From Pyrus communis (lineage: Eukaryota > Streptophyta > Magnoliopsida > Rosales > Rosaceae), in assembly GCF_963583255.1 (NCBI RefSeq), contig NC_084811.1:17812088-17876087 (forward strand): a stretch of 64,000 nucleotides of DNA. Direction: 5' to 3'. The position numbers were made by a program, and so were the translations under genes. Below, piece after piece: positions 1 to 10,558 of the stretch. The notes beneath the pieces are model-generated. The model had not been told where the DNA came from. It searched no databases and worked only from the letters and a program-made list of their open reading frames with translations. Position 1 is the stretch's first letter. Each line of letters opens with the position of its first letter.

Positions 1-1029
1 TGCTAACCCATCGAACTTTTCTTCCTTTGGTGTTGTCTTCCTCTTTCCAAAAGGCTTCTCATTATCTTCAAATCTTTCTGAAGCTGATCGTCGCAGAGGA
101 GAGATAGCTGTGTTGCTTTGTTTCTTAGGCTTTAACAAACTTTCAAAAACAGAGCTTTGGGATGTTGGCGCGTTAAGCCTCTTGAAGACAGAGGTTCGGC
201 CTTGACTACCAATGCGATTAAGCACTGAAATTCTGGAGCTTGAATGGCTCATCCTATCGAAGACCGACGTCCGAGGGGCGGGTTTAGGCTCTTTTTGGTC
301 TTGTTCAATGCTCACGCTGATGTGTTGAGCGCTAGCTTTCTTCACTTTGCTTGAAATCTTCACGGGTGTATTTGGTGTGAAGCCAAGTCCAGCTTTGTTG
401 TTGTCAACTCCGTAATCATGCTCCTTCAACTTCTTTTGAGTCTCGGTGAGGTCACGATCTTTGTCATTGACGGTGTTTGAAACCTTCTTTCCAAGATTTG
501 AAGAGGAAGCAAAGTCATGCCTAGCCTTTGACATGAGTTCGTAGGCATTTGGGTTAAAGCCTTCTTCGGTCTTCTTAGTTGGAAGAGAGCTTGGTTTCAT
601 TTTGAGGCCATGTTGTGCCTCCAGACGGTTGATGAGTCCGGCGGTTTGCAAGTTTTTCTCCTTTGCAGTCCATGTGAGCTTTGCGATTGCTTCATTCATC
701 TGAGCTAGCTGCTCCTCGATTGAAGTTACTCCAGTGGTCATGACTTGCATGGTTGTACTGCCGCTCGAATCAGCGTCGGAGAGTAGGGACTCTGAGTATT
801 TCCTCAGGCTTTCCCCTCTTGATGCCCTTAGCGAGGCTAGGGTGATCACAGGCTCGTGCCTCAGGTGCTCTTGTTCCTTTGACAGAGTTAATGCAGGGGC
901 AGAAGCCGCGGCAAAAAGAGCTCTTGCCTTACTTCGGGTTATGGTGCCCGAAATATCACCACTTGCGGCGATGATGTTCTTGTTCTTTGCTTTGATTGCA
1001 GGAACAGCTTGATCCTTTCTTGATGCCAT
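1..1029 (-). CDS. Ty3/gypsy gag-like N-terminal ORF (partial, continues past left edge)
   Basis: The minus strand is open from an ATG at 1029 to the window edge, about 343 codons without a stop, beginning MASRKDQAVPAIKAKNKN. A short stretch SIEEQLAQMNEAIAKLTWTA near codon 105-125 looks like the coiled coil common in plant gypsy leaders. Further on there are repeated segments of the type TSVFDRM, ISVLNRI and TSVFKRL, rich in Ser and basic residues. This layout resembles the N-terminal part of plant Ty3/gypsy gag polyproteins, which package element RNA in cytoplasmic particles. A primer-site-like sequence and an LTR lie immediately upstream, as expected. No zinc knuckle or pol is inside the window. 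The start is the first ATG after the LTR. Assignment rests on layout and remembered family resemblance. Confidence 0.7.
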   Translation of the reverse strand, partial: MASRKDQAVPAIKAKNKNIIAASGDISGTITRSKARALFAAASAPALTLSKEQEHLRHEPVITLASLRASRGESLRKYSESLLSDADSSGSTTMQVMTTGVTSIEEQLAQMNEAIAKLTWTAKEKNLQTAGLINRLEAQHGLKMKPSSLPTKKTEEGFNPNAYELMSKARHDFASSSNLGKKVSNTVNDKDRDLTETQKKLKEHDYGVDNNKAGLGFTPNTPVKISSKVKKASAQHISVSIEQDQKEPKPAPRTSVFDRMSHSSSRISVLNRIGSQGRTSVFKRLNAPTSQSSVFESLLKPKKQSNTAISPLRRSASERFEDNEKPFGKRKTTPKEEKFDGLA

Positions 1030-1073
1030 TTGCGTTTTTCGATGATTTGAGGATAGAGATGAGAGGTAGAGAT

Positions 1074-1091
1074 GTCCCACCGGGCGTGCCA
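1074..1091 (-). other. Putative primer-binding site of left-edge element
   Basis: On the minus strand the LTR end is followed by AATT and then TGGCACGCCCGGTGGGAC. This is the position and style (TGG start) of a tRNA primer-binding site. I could not assign the tRNA. It differs from the tRNA-Asp-type site used by the other elements here. Confidence 0.55.
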
Positions 1092-1239
1092 AATTTGTGA
1101 ACACGAAAGATTCCTTTGAAACAAGAAACCAGAATAACGTGTACAAAATAATATTTTTGTGTTTATGATTTTGGGGTTACGATCTCTCTCAAATTTGGTC
1201 CTCTGATTCTATCTTCGTAGGGTGTAGGTTTGTGGATGA

Positions 1240-1860
1240 GTTGTTGATCCAAATGGCCGTCGGGGCTTGATCTAAGGATGAACAGTTGATGAACGGATCT
1301 TCAAGGGGCGTTGGGTTTGATCTTGAAGAATGGGTGTATGGATTTCTTCAAGGGCTTTTGGGCTTGATCTTGAAGGTTGATGGATGAGCAGATCTTCAAG
1401 GGCTTTTGGGCTTAGTCTTGAAGAACGATTGGATGTGTGGATTTGTTTGTGCTGTTGATCCAAGGGGCCGTTAGGGCTTGATCTTAGGATGAACGATCAA
1501 CACTTTCTTCAAGGGCCGTCGGGGCTTGATCTTGAATAATGGTTGTGTGGATTTCTTCAAGGGTCGTCGGGGCTTGATCTAAGGATGAACAGTTGATGAA
1601 CGGATGAACACTTTCTTCAAGGGCCGTCGGGGCTTGATCTTGAATAATGGTTGTGTGGATTTCTTCAAGGGCTTTTGGGCTTGATCTTGAAGGTTGATGG
1701 ATGAGCGGATCTTCAAGGGCTTTTGGGCTTAATCTTGAAGAACGATTGGATGTGTGGATTTGTTGAGGTTGTTGATCCAAAGGGCCGTTGGGGCTTGAGC
1801 TTAGGATGAACGGATGAACACTTTCTTCAAGGGCCGTCGGGGCTTGATCTTGGAAGAGGA
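1240..1860 (-). repeat. Degenerate tandem repeat inside LTR R/U5
   Basis: A unit of roughly 27 bases recurs many times, with a core reading CTTCAAGGGCCGTCGGGGC or CTTCAAGGGCTTTTGGGCTT, alternating with GGATGAACGGATGAACAC-like spacers. The short ORFs in this stretch are translations of the repeat, not genes. Confidence 0.8.
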
Positions 1861-2017
1861 TTTAACGAAGAACGAAGAGAGCTTTCTTGATCCTTCGGGA
1901 TTTGCTTGAAAGCTTTAGAGTTTCAAAGCTTCAAGGATTTGGGGAGTTCTCTTCCAATTTGGGAGTAGAGAAATGTATTTGTGAATTGGTTGATGCTTGA
2001 TACCTTGATGGAGAAGC

Positions 2018-2027
2018 CTATTTATAG
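2018..2027 (-). promoter_or_regulatory. TATA box of left-edge LTR
   Basis: Minus-strand CTATAAATAG sits inside a short palindrome and between the upstream U3 repeats and the downstream transcribed repeats, the expected place for the LTR promoter. Confidence 0.5.
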
Positions 2028-2081
2028 GCTTTGAGAATGAATCACCACCACAAAATATTTTTTTCCTTTCCAAGCACCATT

Positions 2082-2275
2082 GCCTAATTTTCCCACTTAA
2101 TGCAATATTGAAATTGAAGTGGTGTAACTTATGGCCTAATTTCCCACTTAATACAATATTGAAATTGAAGTGGTGTAACTTATGGCCTAATTTCCCACTT
2201 AATACCATTTTAAACTTGAAGTGGTCTAACTTATGGCCTAATTTCCCACTTAACACCATTTTAAACTTGAAATGT
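2082..2275. repeat. 51-bp tandem repeat in LTR U3
   Basis: About four units start at 2082, 2134, 2185 and 2236 with GCCTAATTT(T)CCCACTTAA and contain GAAGTGG and AACTTATG. The period is 51 bp. Such U3 repeats can act as enhancer-like arrays in LTRs; here that is inference. Confidence 0.85.
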
Positions 2276-2599
2276 GTATGCTTTGTCATTGCCCAAATGA
2301 GAAAAACTTGCTTTGATCCGTAATGGATTGAAGTGTGCTTGCCTTGTCATTGCCCAACATGAGAAGAAAAACTTGTTTTGATCCTCAATGGATTGAAATG
2401 TGCTTACCTTGTCATTGCCCAAATTGAGAAGAAAAAACTTGTTTAATCATCCAAGGGTATTTCTTCCTATTTTGTTGAGTCACATGCCATGTGTACAATT
2501 TGTACAACACGTGGCGTATGCTATGTATGCCCTGACATGTCAAAACTTTAATGCGTTGGTGAACATTTGTTTTACTGAAATTTCGATGTCTACAGTCTC

Positions 2600-3216
2600 C
2601 TCACAACAAAACTAAAATTCCTTGAATTCATTTCATCCAAGTCCAATTCCACTCTGCCATACCCTGGAAAGCTTGGCTCTCGTTCTGATTTGAACATATT
2701 TGAAACCCAGAAAGCTTGGGTTTCCTGGTTAGTTCTCGGACAAATTTGTTTTGGGTTTGATTTTTGGGTTCTCTTTTCTTTGTTTAAAATTTTGTGATTT
2801 TAATTTAAAAAATCTGGGTTTTTTTTTGTTCAATGGTTTGGTCTATCTTATTTGCTCTCTCACCAGAGATCTCTACCATCGCTGTTTCACCAAACTCAAG
2901 CATCCGCTCTTTCGAATCAGGTACGACTTCTTTCACTTTCTGTTTGTTTCTGGGAAAATTTAGGGCTCGAAAGTGTGTAGAGTTGTAGATCAGTCTTTAT
3001 GTTGTCCTGTACATAAAGAATTCGAATTTTTTATTGTGTTTCGGCATACACATACTGGAATTTTGTGATTTGGAAATTATAATAGAAGTTAGTACCCAGA
3101 TAAATTTTCAGATTGGGGTTTTGAATATTGTTCTAGGACAAAAAGTTATCTTCTCAAAGAGACGTGAAGTTATGTAGTTTTTAGTGTATAAGTTGGCTTT
3201 TAAACATTGTTATGGG
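2600..3216 (+). other. Gene-leader-like DNA, unrecognised
   Basis: The stretch has pyrimidine-rich, exon/leader-like composition and a possible splice donor near 2919 (CAG followed by GTACGAC), then AT-rich, intron-like sequence up to the Harbinger insertion. I do not recognise a protein. It is probably the same host-derived piece that resumes at 6898. Confidence 0.3.
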
Positions 3217-3419
3217 TTAGAGCAGTTTCACGTGGGAAAGCCCCTCAGGCTATTCACTATTTAATCCACCCAATGAATAGTAATTGCCCTTCATGAACAG
3301 TAATTATCTTTTGCATCTCCACCCCTACACTGAATAGCTCTGGCAATAGGCAATAAAATATTAGTATTTTATTTATTTATAAAATAATACAAAATAATTT
3401 AATTTGTAATTTCAAATAA

Positions 3420-3670
3420 GATTTTTAATCGTTCTCGTTGCGCTATGTGTCATTATCCGAAAAGACAATTATTGGTGATGCATTTCAATAAGATTTTTAT
3501 CCAATGCTATCGTGTCACGTGTCGTTACCTTTTCAGAATCGTTGAGGATAGATTTCTAATAAGATTTTTAACCACTCACGTCGCTTCACGTGTCACAGTC
3601 TATTTACAATCTTTGAGGATAGATTTCGATCAGATTTTTAACGAATGACGGCATGCCACGTGACATTATC
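3420..3670. repeat. Subterminal repeats of Harbinger copy 1
   Basis: A unit of roughly 60 bases recurs about four times, with cores like AAGATTTTTAACCA, TCACGTGTC and GTTGAGGATAGATTTC. It lies between the left terminus and the transposase leader. Confidence 0.65.
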
Positions 3671-3784
3671 TACAACCTAATCCTTTTTTAATCGTCCATA
3701 TAATCCACCATCTATCCTCAGAAATCTCACACTGATTTTCTAAAGATCTCTATCATTATTCATGGTTTCTGTTTCCTTCCTACA

Positions 3785-5197
3785 ATGTCTTCTTCTTCAA
3801 GGATGATGTGGGAAATCGATCAGCAAGAGGAATAATTGTTTAACCAATCAGAAGGAATGTTCAGTCTCCAGGTGGCCCAAAATGAGATAGAAAAGGATAA
3901 GGAGCGTAGAATGAGAGATGACAAAGCAAGAATGGACAAAGCCTCATATTCCCGTCGAGTCATCCAAGTTGTGGGTCAGATCTGCAGGCCCAGCCATTCG
4001 AGAGACCTTGATAGAAGCAAGCAATGACGAGGTATGGAACTCTTGGACGATTATTTTGTCCGTAATAGTGCATTCCCTGATACGTACTTTAGACGTCGTT
4101 TTAGAATGGAACGACATTTGTTAAACAAAACCATGATTGCTGTTTGCAACCATGATTCTTACTTTGTGCAAAAGAATGATGCTTTTAGTGCTATGGGTCT
4201 CCTTCTTGAGCAAAAAAATTACTACTGCCTTGCAGATACTTGCATATGGAGCATCTACAGACCAAGTGGATGAGATAGCGAAGATTGGGAAATCAATCAT
4301 TCTTGAGTCCCTAATGATGTTTTGCGGAGCAATCGAATCTATCTACACCATAGAGTACCTCCGGAGACCTACTGACATGGACTTGCAAAGGCTTTCGAAG
4401 AATGGCAAGATGCAAGGTTTTCCTAGGATGATTAGAAGTATTGACTATATGCACTGGACCTGGAAAAATTGTCCAAGTGCATAGCAAGGCGTTTTTGGGG
4501 ACAGAAAATGAGCAAAAAGTATCATTTTAGAGGCGGTGTCATCTTTTGATACATGGATTTGGCACGCATTTTTCGGGGTTCCGGGAGCTCAAAATGACCT
4601 CAATGTCCTTGCTCAATCCCCAATGTTCAACGATGTCCTGCAAGGAAAGGCACCAAAAGTCACGTGTTGGGTTAACAAACATAAGTATGATGAGCCATAC
4701 TACCTAGTAGACAACATTTACCCAAGGTGGTCATCGTTTGTCAAAACAGTGCCACGTCCGCGAACTGCAAAGGAAAACACTTTGCAAGCTATCCAGAGGG
4801 GTGCGGGAAGAATGTGGAGCGTTGTTTTGGTATCCTCCAAGCTCAATGGGCAATTGTCAGGGGTGCTGCCAAAATGTTTGATGTAAAGTCGCTTCAATCC
4901 ATCATGATGACGTACATCATTCTTCACAACATGAATGTGCAATATGAGTACGATTATGATGCCGTTGCCGTTGATGAATATAAGCTAGATACGTTGAACA
5001 ATTCCATAACACAAATATATTATGCTCATGACGCCACTAATGAACCCGTGCAACACAAGCTATTAGAAAGGGATGGACGTTACAATGAAAGGTTCATTCA
5101 ACGATATACTGCACTTCGAAGGCCATATATGCACAGTGTCCGGCAAATTGACTTGATAGAGTACCAGTGGGAATTGAAACAAGTTCAAGATACTTAA
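3785..5197 (+). pseudogene. PIF/Harbinger transposase (ORF2), broken
   Basis: The translation matches the plant HARBI1-like/DDE_4 transposase, which cuts and rejoins element ends in the nucleus. Segments from several frames line up: GMELLDDYFV and FRRRFRMERHLL (about 4034-4120), LAYGAST and YLRRPTDMDLQRL (4245-4400), SIDYMHWTWKNCP (from 4437), WIWHAFFGVPGAQNDLNVL (about 4555-4615), YYLVDNIYPRW (about 4700-4735), KNVERCFGILQAQW (about 4805-4850) and MTYIILHNM. The three catalytic acids are visible: D in SIDYMHW, D in AQNDLNVL and E in NVERCFG. Disabling changes include stops near 3831, 4025 and 4482 and frame changes near 4030, 4220 and 4770. The start is the ATG at 3785 after a TATA-containing leader. 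No working enzyme can be made from this copy. Confidence 0.85.
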
Positions 5198-5255
5198 CTT
5201 CATTTATTGTGTTTGTTTTTATTTGGTGTGTTTATGTAATTTTATTTGGAAGCAC

Positions 5256-6162
5256 TTATTTTTCTCTTTGAAGCCTTCTTACCTTGAGGCCTAATTGGAT
5301 AACTGGTCGACCTTGATGCTTGTTCAGGGGGGACGTTTTGGGCACTTCTTCTGCGTCATCTTCATGAACATGCAAGGCATAATCGGGTGTAGAGTGTAGA
5401 GGGGTGCTGTTCATGAAAACTTCTGGACCGGCAGGCACAACTCTGAATTTAGGACAATCTTTGATAATATTCCAACATTCCCACCGGTTGAATGATTTGT
5501 TTTTGCTTTTGGTTTTGGCATTATACCAAGTTTGTGCTTGAAATTCCTACACAATGGGGGAGAAGAAATAATTCTAATGAAAGTAGGTAACAAATAAATA
5601 ATACAAACAAATAATTATAATGAAAGTAGGTAACGAATGAATAATACAAACAAATAATTATAATTAAAGTAGGTAACAAATAAATAATACAAACAAATAA
5701 TTATAATGAAAGTAGCTAACAAATAAATAATACAAGAAAATAATTATAATCAAAGTAGCTAACAAATAAATAATACGAACAAATAATTATAATCAAAGTC
5801 GCTAACAAATAAATAATACAAACAAATAATTATAATGTAAATTTGGGTATAGTACAAACAAATAAATAATATATTGTTACCTGATCCGCTAAATTTTCCC
5901 CACTTTGAAGATTACTACTAGCTTGTGTCATGGCGTCTATCCACATACTAAACGATTGGCTAAGTAATTTCCAACGATTGGACATCAATTCTTTGGTTCT
6001 TTTCCCACCAATTTTCTCTAGAAAATTGGTATGAATAAGACTCCACATTTCTCGCATCCACATCTCATTACCAGTAATCGGATCATGAGTAACTTCAACC
6101 CAGCTAGTACACAACGCAACATCTTCAAAAAGCGTCCAATTCGTACCTGCATCAGTAGTCAT
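5256..6162 (-). CDS. Harbinger ORF1, Myb/trihelix-like DNA-binding protein, two exons
   Basis: Exon 1 runs 6162-5881 (94 codons, MTTDAGTNWTLFEDVALC...) and exon 2 runs 5546-5256. The junction is in phase with a CAG|GTAACA donor and a TGTAG|GAATTT acceptor, giving about 190 residues without a stop. The W-rich segment (NWTLFEDVALCTSWVEV, then MWSLIHTNFLEKIG and NRWKLLSQ) is the SANT/Myb-like fold of PIF/Harbinger ORF1 proteins. In this superfamily ORF1 binds element ends and brings the transposase into the nucleus. Exon 2 holds TWYNAKTKSKNKSFNRWECW and an acidic tail. The last ten or so codons look shifted, since the next frame reads GKKASKRK, so the natural C-terminus is probably lost. The start is fixed by a homologous ATG at 63357. 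The splice model is inference from sequence signals. Confidence 0.7.
5581..5850. repeat. 43-bp minisatellite inside the ORF1 intron
   Basis: Units starting AAGTAG(G/C)TAAC recur at 5581, 5624, 5667 and 5710 and about twice more, each with AATAATACAAACAAATAATT. The period is exactly 43 bp. The array makes up most of the predicted 334-bp intron of ORF1. Confidence 0.9.
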
Positions 6163-6897
6163 TTTGTTGGAAAAAAAATTCGATTGAAACCTTGAGAGAA
6201 AGATAGGAATGCGGTTGAAAGTAGTTAAGAAAATATGAAATTGTGGTGTAAGGTAGAAGATAATGAGAAGGTATTCATAAAAAGGTAAAATCAATTTTTT
6301 TTAAATTTTTCAAATTTTTTTTTTGGATTTTATTTAATTTTTTACATTTTTTTAATTTTTACTATTTTTACTCACCTAATTAATCTCTACCATTGGATTT
6401 AAAAAAATTTGAATTCCAGCACTCCAGATTGTGCCACATGGCACATGGTAAGATTTCTGATTTTTAAACTGTTTTTTCTTTTCTTTTTTTTTTAATTTAT
6501 AAAGGCGAATAACGTGGACTATTGATCTCAAATCCAACGGCTGATATTAAATAAGGTTTAATTTTTTTTTTTTACCATTGGAAATCCAACGATAACATTT
6601 TCGAGTGCGTCGCGGGCCCCAAGCTTGAAATTCTATTGGATGACGTGCTCCCACGCACGCTTCAAGCCCATGCGCCTAACGCAAAAAATATAAAAAACGT
6701 GGCTGACGTCATCCTGACGTCAACCCACGTCACATTGCCTTAGAGCACTCAGGTCGGCGACTTGTGTCAGGCTTCTCCCTCAGGTCTGCTTGGGCTCGCT
6801 CGCCAGCACACGCTGCTTCATCAGTCGAGCTCCTTGGCCCTGTTCCTGCGCCTGTCCCTTGGGCTGGAGCACACAATGGAAGTGCCCTTATGGGTTA

Positions 6898-8000
6898 TTA
6901 CAAAGATTTACCTTCAAGCAAAATTACATTTGAGTTACATGAGGAGATCTTTGAAAATGAGGTTCAGCTGGCCATGATTCATCGTTATCTTAGAAGAATG
7001 GAGGCACTGACATATTTCTTAAACAATAATGCGTGACTTTTAAGTGGACAATTTTACTTTTTGTTTTCATGTCAAACCAACTTGCCTCACATATATGGTT
7101 CTGTTGTTAACATATTTTCTTCCATTGGTTCTCAACAATGCTTTTATGTTGCACCAGGGAAAATCTATTTGACGATGGGAATCATCTGAATCAGTTCTTG
7201 GATGATGATCCAACAATATCTCATTCATGGTTTGGATAGTTATTAAACTAGGTCGGTTTAATTACACTTTAGCAGATGTCTTTTTGACTTAATGTCAATT
7301 ACTTGACGTTTATCATAGGCTTTATGTCCACTGATGCTTTTTATTTTTTATATTGGTGCTTTAGCAGTTCCCGTTGTGTACTCTATTGATGTATAAATTG
7401 TATCTATAATTTGAAAATACGTGTTTTCCATGACAATGTATGATATTTATAAAATACTTTATGTTAGAGTCCAATTCTTTTTCCCTTCCCTTCACTGCAG
7501 TCCCGGCAAAAGTACTTGGAGACTTGCAGCAGATGCAAACTCTGTACATAACTAAAATTGTTTACTATCAGGTCTTTCTTGATTAGTGATTATGGTATAG
7601 CTGATTAATGTGAATATCAATTGTGTGTTTTGTGCTTCCGGGTTTGTGCTTGGAGCATTGTATTTTCTATATATAAATTTTCTCCTTCAGTTCTATGTGC
7701 ATGTAGTTTTTCCCTTTTTTGTCTCAAGTATTTGGTTGGTTTTATTTAACAATTTTTTCTAATACAATCTTTGCCCCAATATATTATTCTTGGATTTCCT
7801 GATGATTTGAAAATGAAATGTTTGCCAACAGTGTCACATGGGTATCATGGATTGCTTAAAAAAGTCTAAAAGACGTGGAGAGATTTCTTACATAGCTCCG
7901 ACTATGCGAACTATGAAGCTAGAAAACAATGGTGCAGAAATTGCTGTTTGTTTGTTCTTGCTAAGGTTTGTAATCCAATGACTAATAAGTATGTTCCCAT
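6898..8000 (+). pseudogene. Host gene-like fragment with exon-like islands, unrecognised
   Basis: Exon-like islands sit in AT-rich DNA: about 6898-7037 encodes YYKDLPSSKITFELHEEIF and HRYLRRMEALTYFLN; about 7158-7240 encodes ENLFDDGNHLNQFLDDD; about 7498-7545 encodes VLGDLQQMQTLYITKI; about 7832-7965 encodes CHMGIMDCL-like, interrupted codons. I do not recognise the parent protein. A Helitron-like 3' end follows at 8348, and Helitrons often carry pieces of host genes, so this may be captured exons. The piece appears to continue the DNA left of the Harbinger insertion at 3219. Confidence 0.35.
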
Positions 8001-8310
8001 ATTCGGCACTTCAAATATGTCTAGAAATAATGTTATTTTTACATAAGTTAGGTTTTCCATTTTTCACTTCTTGCTATGTTATTTCTTTTTGAGCAAAACG
8101 ACTTTAATCACCCTTCCAAGTTTGGAAATTCTTGAGTTGTGCAAATTAGAGGGGATCCCTTGATATATATTAGTTAGTTCTTACTAAAATTCTGAAAATG
8201 TTTTCGTTATGTTCAAGTAAAAACCTTTTTAAGGTTGCAATTAGTTTTTCACTGTTTAAATAATGTTTGTCATGTGTATACATCATAACTTTCTACATGT
8301 TTTATATGGT

Positions 8311-8348
8311 TTAAAAACCCGCTGCAATGCGTGGGTACTAATAGCTAG
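8311..8348 (+). mobile_element. Helitron 3' terminus
   Basis: A short hairpin (ACCCGC, loop TGCAAT, then GCGTGGGT) is followed nine bases later by CTAG and then T. Helitrons end in CTRR preceded by a GC-rich hairpin and insert between A and T, and this fits. The 5' TC end was not located, so the extent of the element is unknown. It could start left of the Harbinger insertion. Confidence 0.6.
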
Positions 8349-10553
8349 TGTATACTAAAATAGGACTAAAGAGCAAGTAGAATACACAAATTGAAAGACC
8401 TCATAAATTCAATAGAGAATAAAAAAAATTACACAAACTAAGACAACCAAGTAAGACGTAGAGAAATACTAAGAAATCTGATTTGGTAGAAAAAAGAAGG
8501 GTAAGGAAAGAGGTCTGCGAACAATGAAGGGGGTGAGTTGCTTGAGAATAGAGAAGTAATTCGCACACTTTTTATCTTCTTACAACTCATGTTTGATTTA
8601 TTTAATTCAATGGTCATAAATAAAGAGACGTGTGAGAAGTTAAAAATGGTGTGTGACAATCACTTCCCTTAGAAAATAGTGGGTTCGCTTTTCTATTCAA
8701 AATTGCTAGTGTCTTATAATAAAATCCCTTATCAAACTCATCGTTTCATTAAATATAAAACCAAAAAGACCTAATGAAGTCGTTTGCTTCATCTTCTTCC
8801 ATGAGTTTCATGCCTCTGGAAATAAAAGTTTGAGGTCGCTAGGTAGATCTCATAAACCTTTCTGACAATTCACAATTCAGGACAGGCCTTGGGCCATTCT
8901 AGTCCCTTGGCGGCTCCATCCCTGTGTGCATATACAACTTATAACACAACATTTTTTTTTATTCTTCACAACACACACATAGGTCAAAAATCGCTTATTC
9001 GAGGGATACTTTATGGGGCCAGCTCCAAATTTTCTTTAAATTATGCAAATTGTCTAATTTTTAGTTCTTCATTCATCTCATAAAAGAGATATAAATTTGA
9101 AATTGTTAGAGCAAAATATTCTAACAATTTTTTAGTTCATTCATCTCACAAAGACTCATATTCTAATTTTTTTTTTTTTTGTTTTTTTAGTTCTTTCTTT
9201 CATTTCACAGAATATGTCTTTGCATCAAAGTAGAAAATTAAAATACTCAAACCCATTATTTTATTTTTTTTGGACCCACATATAAGAATATAAGTCTAAA
9301 GTTTGAGTTCAAATATAAGGCAAAGCATATCCTATGTTTTAAGCAATCAAATATCAATTATACAATAATAACAATTGCACAATATATTTCAAATTACAAT
9401 TTCACTATATATACAATATACCAAAATATGAATAATTAATAAAATTGCAAATAAAATCACAACAACAATCACTAACTTGATTTTGGAATATAGAGGCTTG
9501 CAGTAGCAATCTTATAAGACAGAAATTCGCCCCTACACCAGTGCAGTAGTTCACAGATGTCTATCTTGCAGGATACACTATCTAACCCAAGTTCGTGCGC
9601 TCGAACTTGGATTCTTGGCGAATTTATTATGTGTTTCTCTACGAAGGATCAAAGAGAGAGCGAGCGATGAAATTCTATATTTTTCGTTTCTGATATCACA
9701 ACCATAAATAATGGCATTTTTTCAATAGTTATGACTCATTCTTATCCTTTTAGAAAGGATGTAAACTGTTTTTGTAAACAGTCTTATCCTTTCGGAAAAA
9801 ACTGAATCGTAAAATAAAAAAAAATCTAAAAATCATACTTGTGTTTTTCGTCCGTTTGAGCCCCAAGGCCCATCTTTGACATTTAATATATACACCTGAA
9901 CCTTCCAAAGTCCATAGCTTTGGTCCAATTCATTTCAAACAATAAGTGAGTGAACTCACTTATAAAGAAGAATTAGAGAGAGTGTATGGTCGATGTGGGA
10001 CAATGGTCCCTCACAAGTTCCAACAATACCCCACATTTTCTATTCAAACCCTAGCAGTACCCCACATTTGAATAGGAAGGGATAGGTGTCTTTTGGACTT
10101 GAACCTTCTCTAGTGAGTACTTATCGGATTTACCTAATGAAGTAGTGAATTTAATATCTTAAACTAATCATTAGTGGTTAATCAAAAGAATAAATATCAC
10201 ACATATAACATCTTGACACACTTCAAATTCATACGGTTGTGTTTGTTTTGGTCCTGAACATATCCTGATTTTATGAGACCTTTAGAGAATTGTAGCCATA
10301 ACAATTCTCAAAGATGCGACCCCACATCAATCTCATATAGGTAATGCTAATTAAGAATATCATGTTATATTCATCTTAACCATAAGATATTAGCATTATC
10401 TATTCAACAATACCCCACATTTTCTATTCAAACTCATAAGACTTAAAACTCATATATGAGTTTTGAGCCGAAGTGGAGCCAAATTTGAATTTCAATATTA
10501 GATTATATCAAAGGTGGAGCTTATACGGTGAAGAGAAATGTTATTTAACTAAG
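8349..10553. other. AT-rich intergenic DNA with possible decayed LTR
   Basis: No gene is visible. About 9480-10025 read on minus ends at TGTTGGAACTTGTGAGGGAC, the style of a copia-type LTR start, but I found no matching far end or target duplication. A near-exact 29-base sequence (CAACAATACCCCACATTTTC and on) occurs at 10021 and again at 10406. Confidence 0.35.
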
Positions 10554-10558
10554 AAAAT

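Larger units (their letters stand above)
1096..2594 (-). mobile_element. 5' LTR of left-edge Ty3-type element
   Basis: Read on the minus strand the LTR starts TGTAGACATCGAAATTTC and ends TTCACA, so it has TG...CA ends and is about 1.5 kb. A TATA-like CTATAAATAG lies at 2018-2027, followed downstream by a repeat-rich R/U5 section. The five bases outside the far end are GTCTC. The partner duplication would lie beyond the left edge, so the insertion cannot be confirmed here. The boundary next to the primer site is uncertain by 2 bases. Confidence 0.7.
3220..6887 (+). mobile_element. PIF/Harbinger DNA transposon (copy 1)
   Basis: The element starts GAGCAGTTTCA and its reverse-complemented right end reads GGGCACTTCCA, an imperfect inverted terminus. 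TTA flanks both sides (3217-3219 and 6888-6890), the classic PIF/Harbinger target duplication, inside a longer shared TTATGGGTTA. It carries the two genes of this superfamily in convergent order: a broken DDE transposase on plus and a Myb/trihelix-like ORF1 on minus. Its right subterminal region, with GCGTTAGGCGCATG and GACACGTGGCAC-like motifs, matches the element at 62493-64000 in inverted orientation. The protein evidence is strong; the exact right end is less sure. Confidence 0.85.

Noticed and set aside
1272..1780. Repeated peptide ORFs (SRLSPKALEDL type)
   Set aside because: They are readings of the LTR tandem repeat; the unit is not kept in frame throughout.
6762..7036. ORF joining a GC-rich N-terminus to a YYKDLPSSKITF segment
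   Set aside because: The N-terminal half lies inside the Harbinger end and the rest in flanking DNA, so the fusion is a by-product of insertion.
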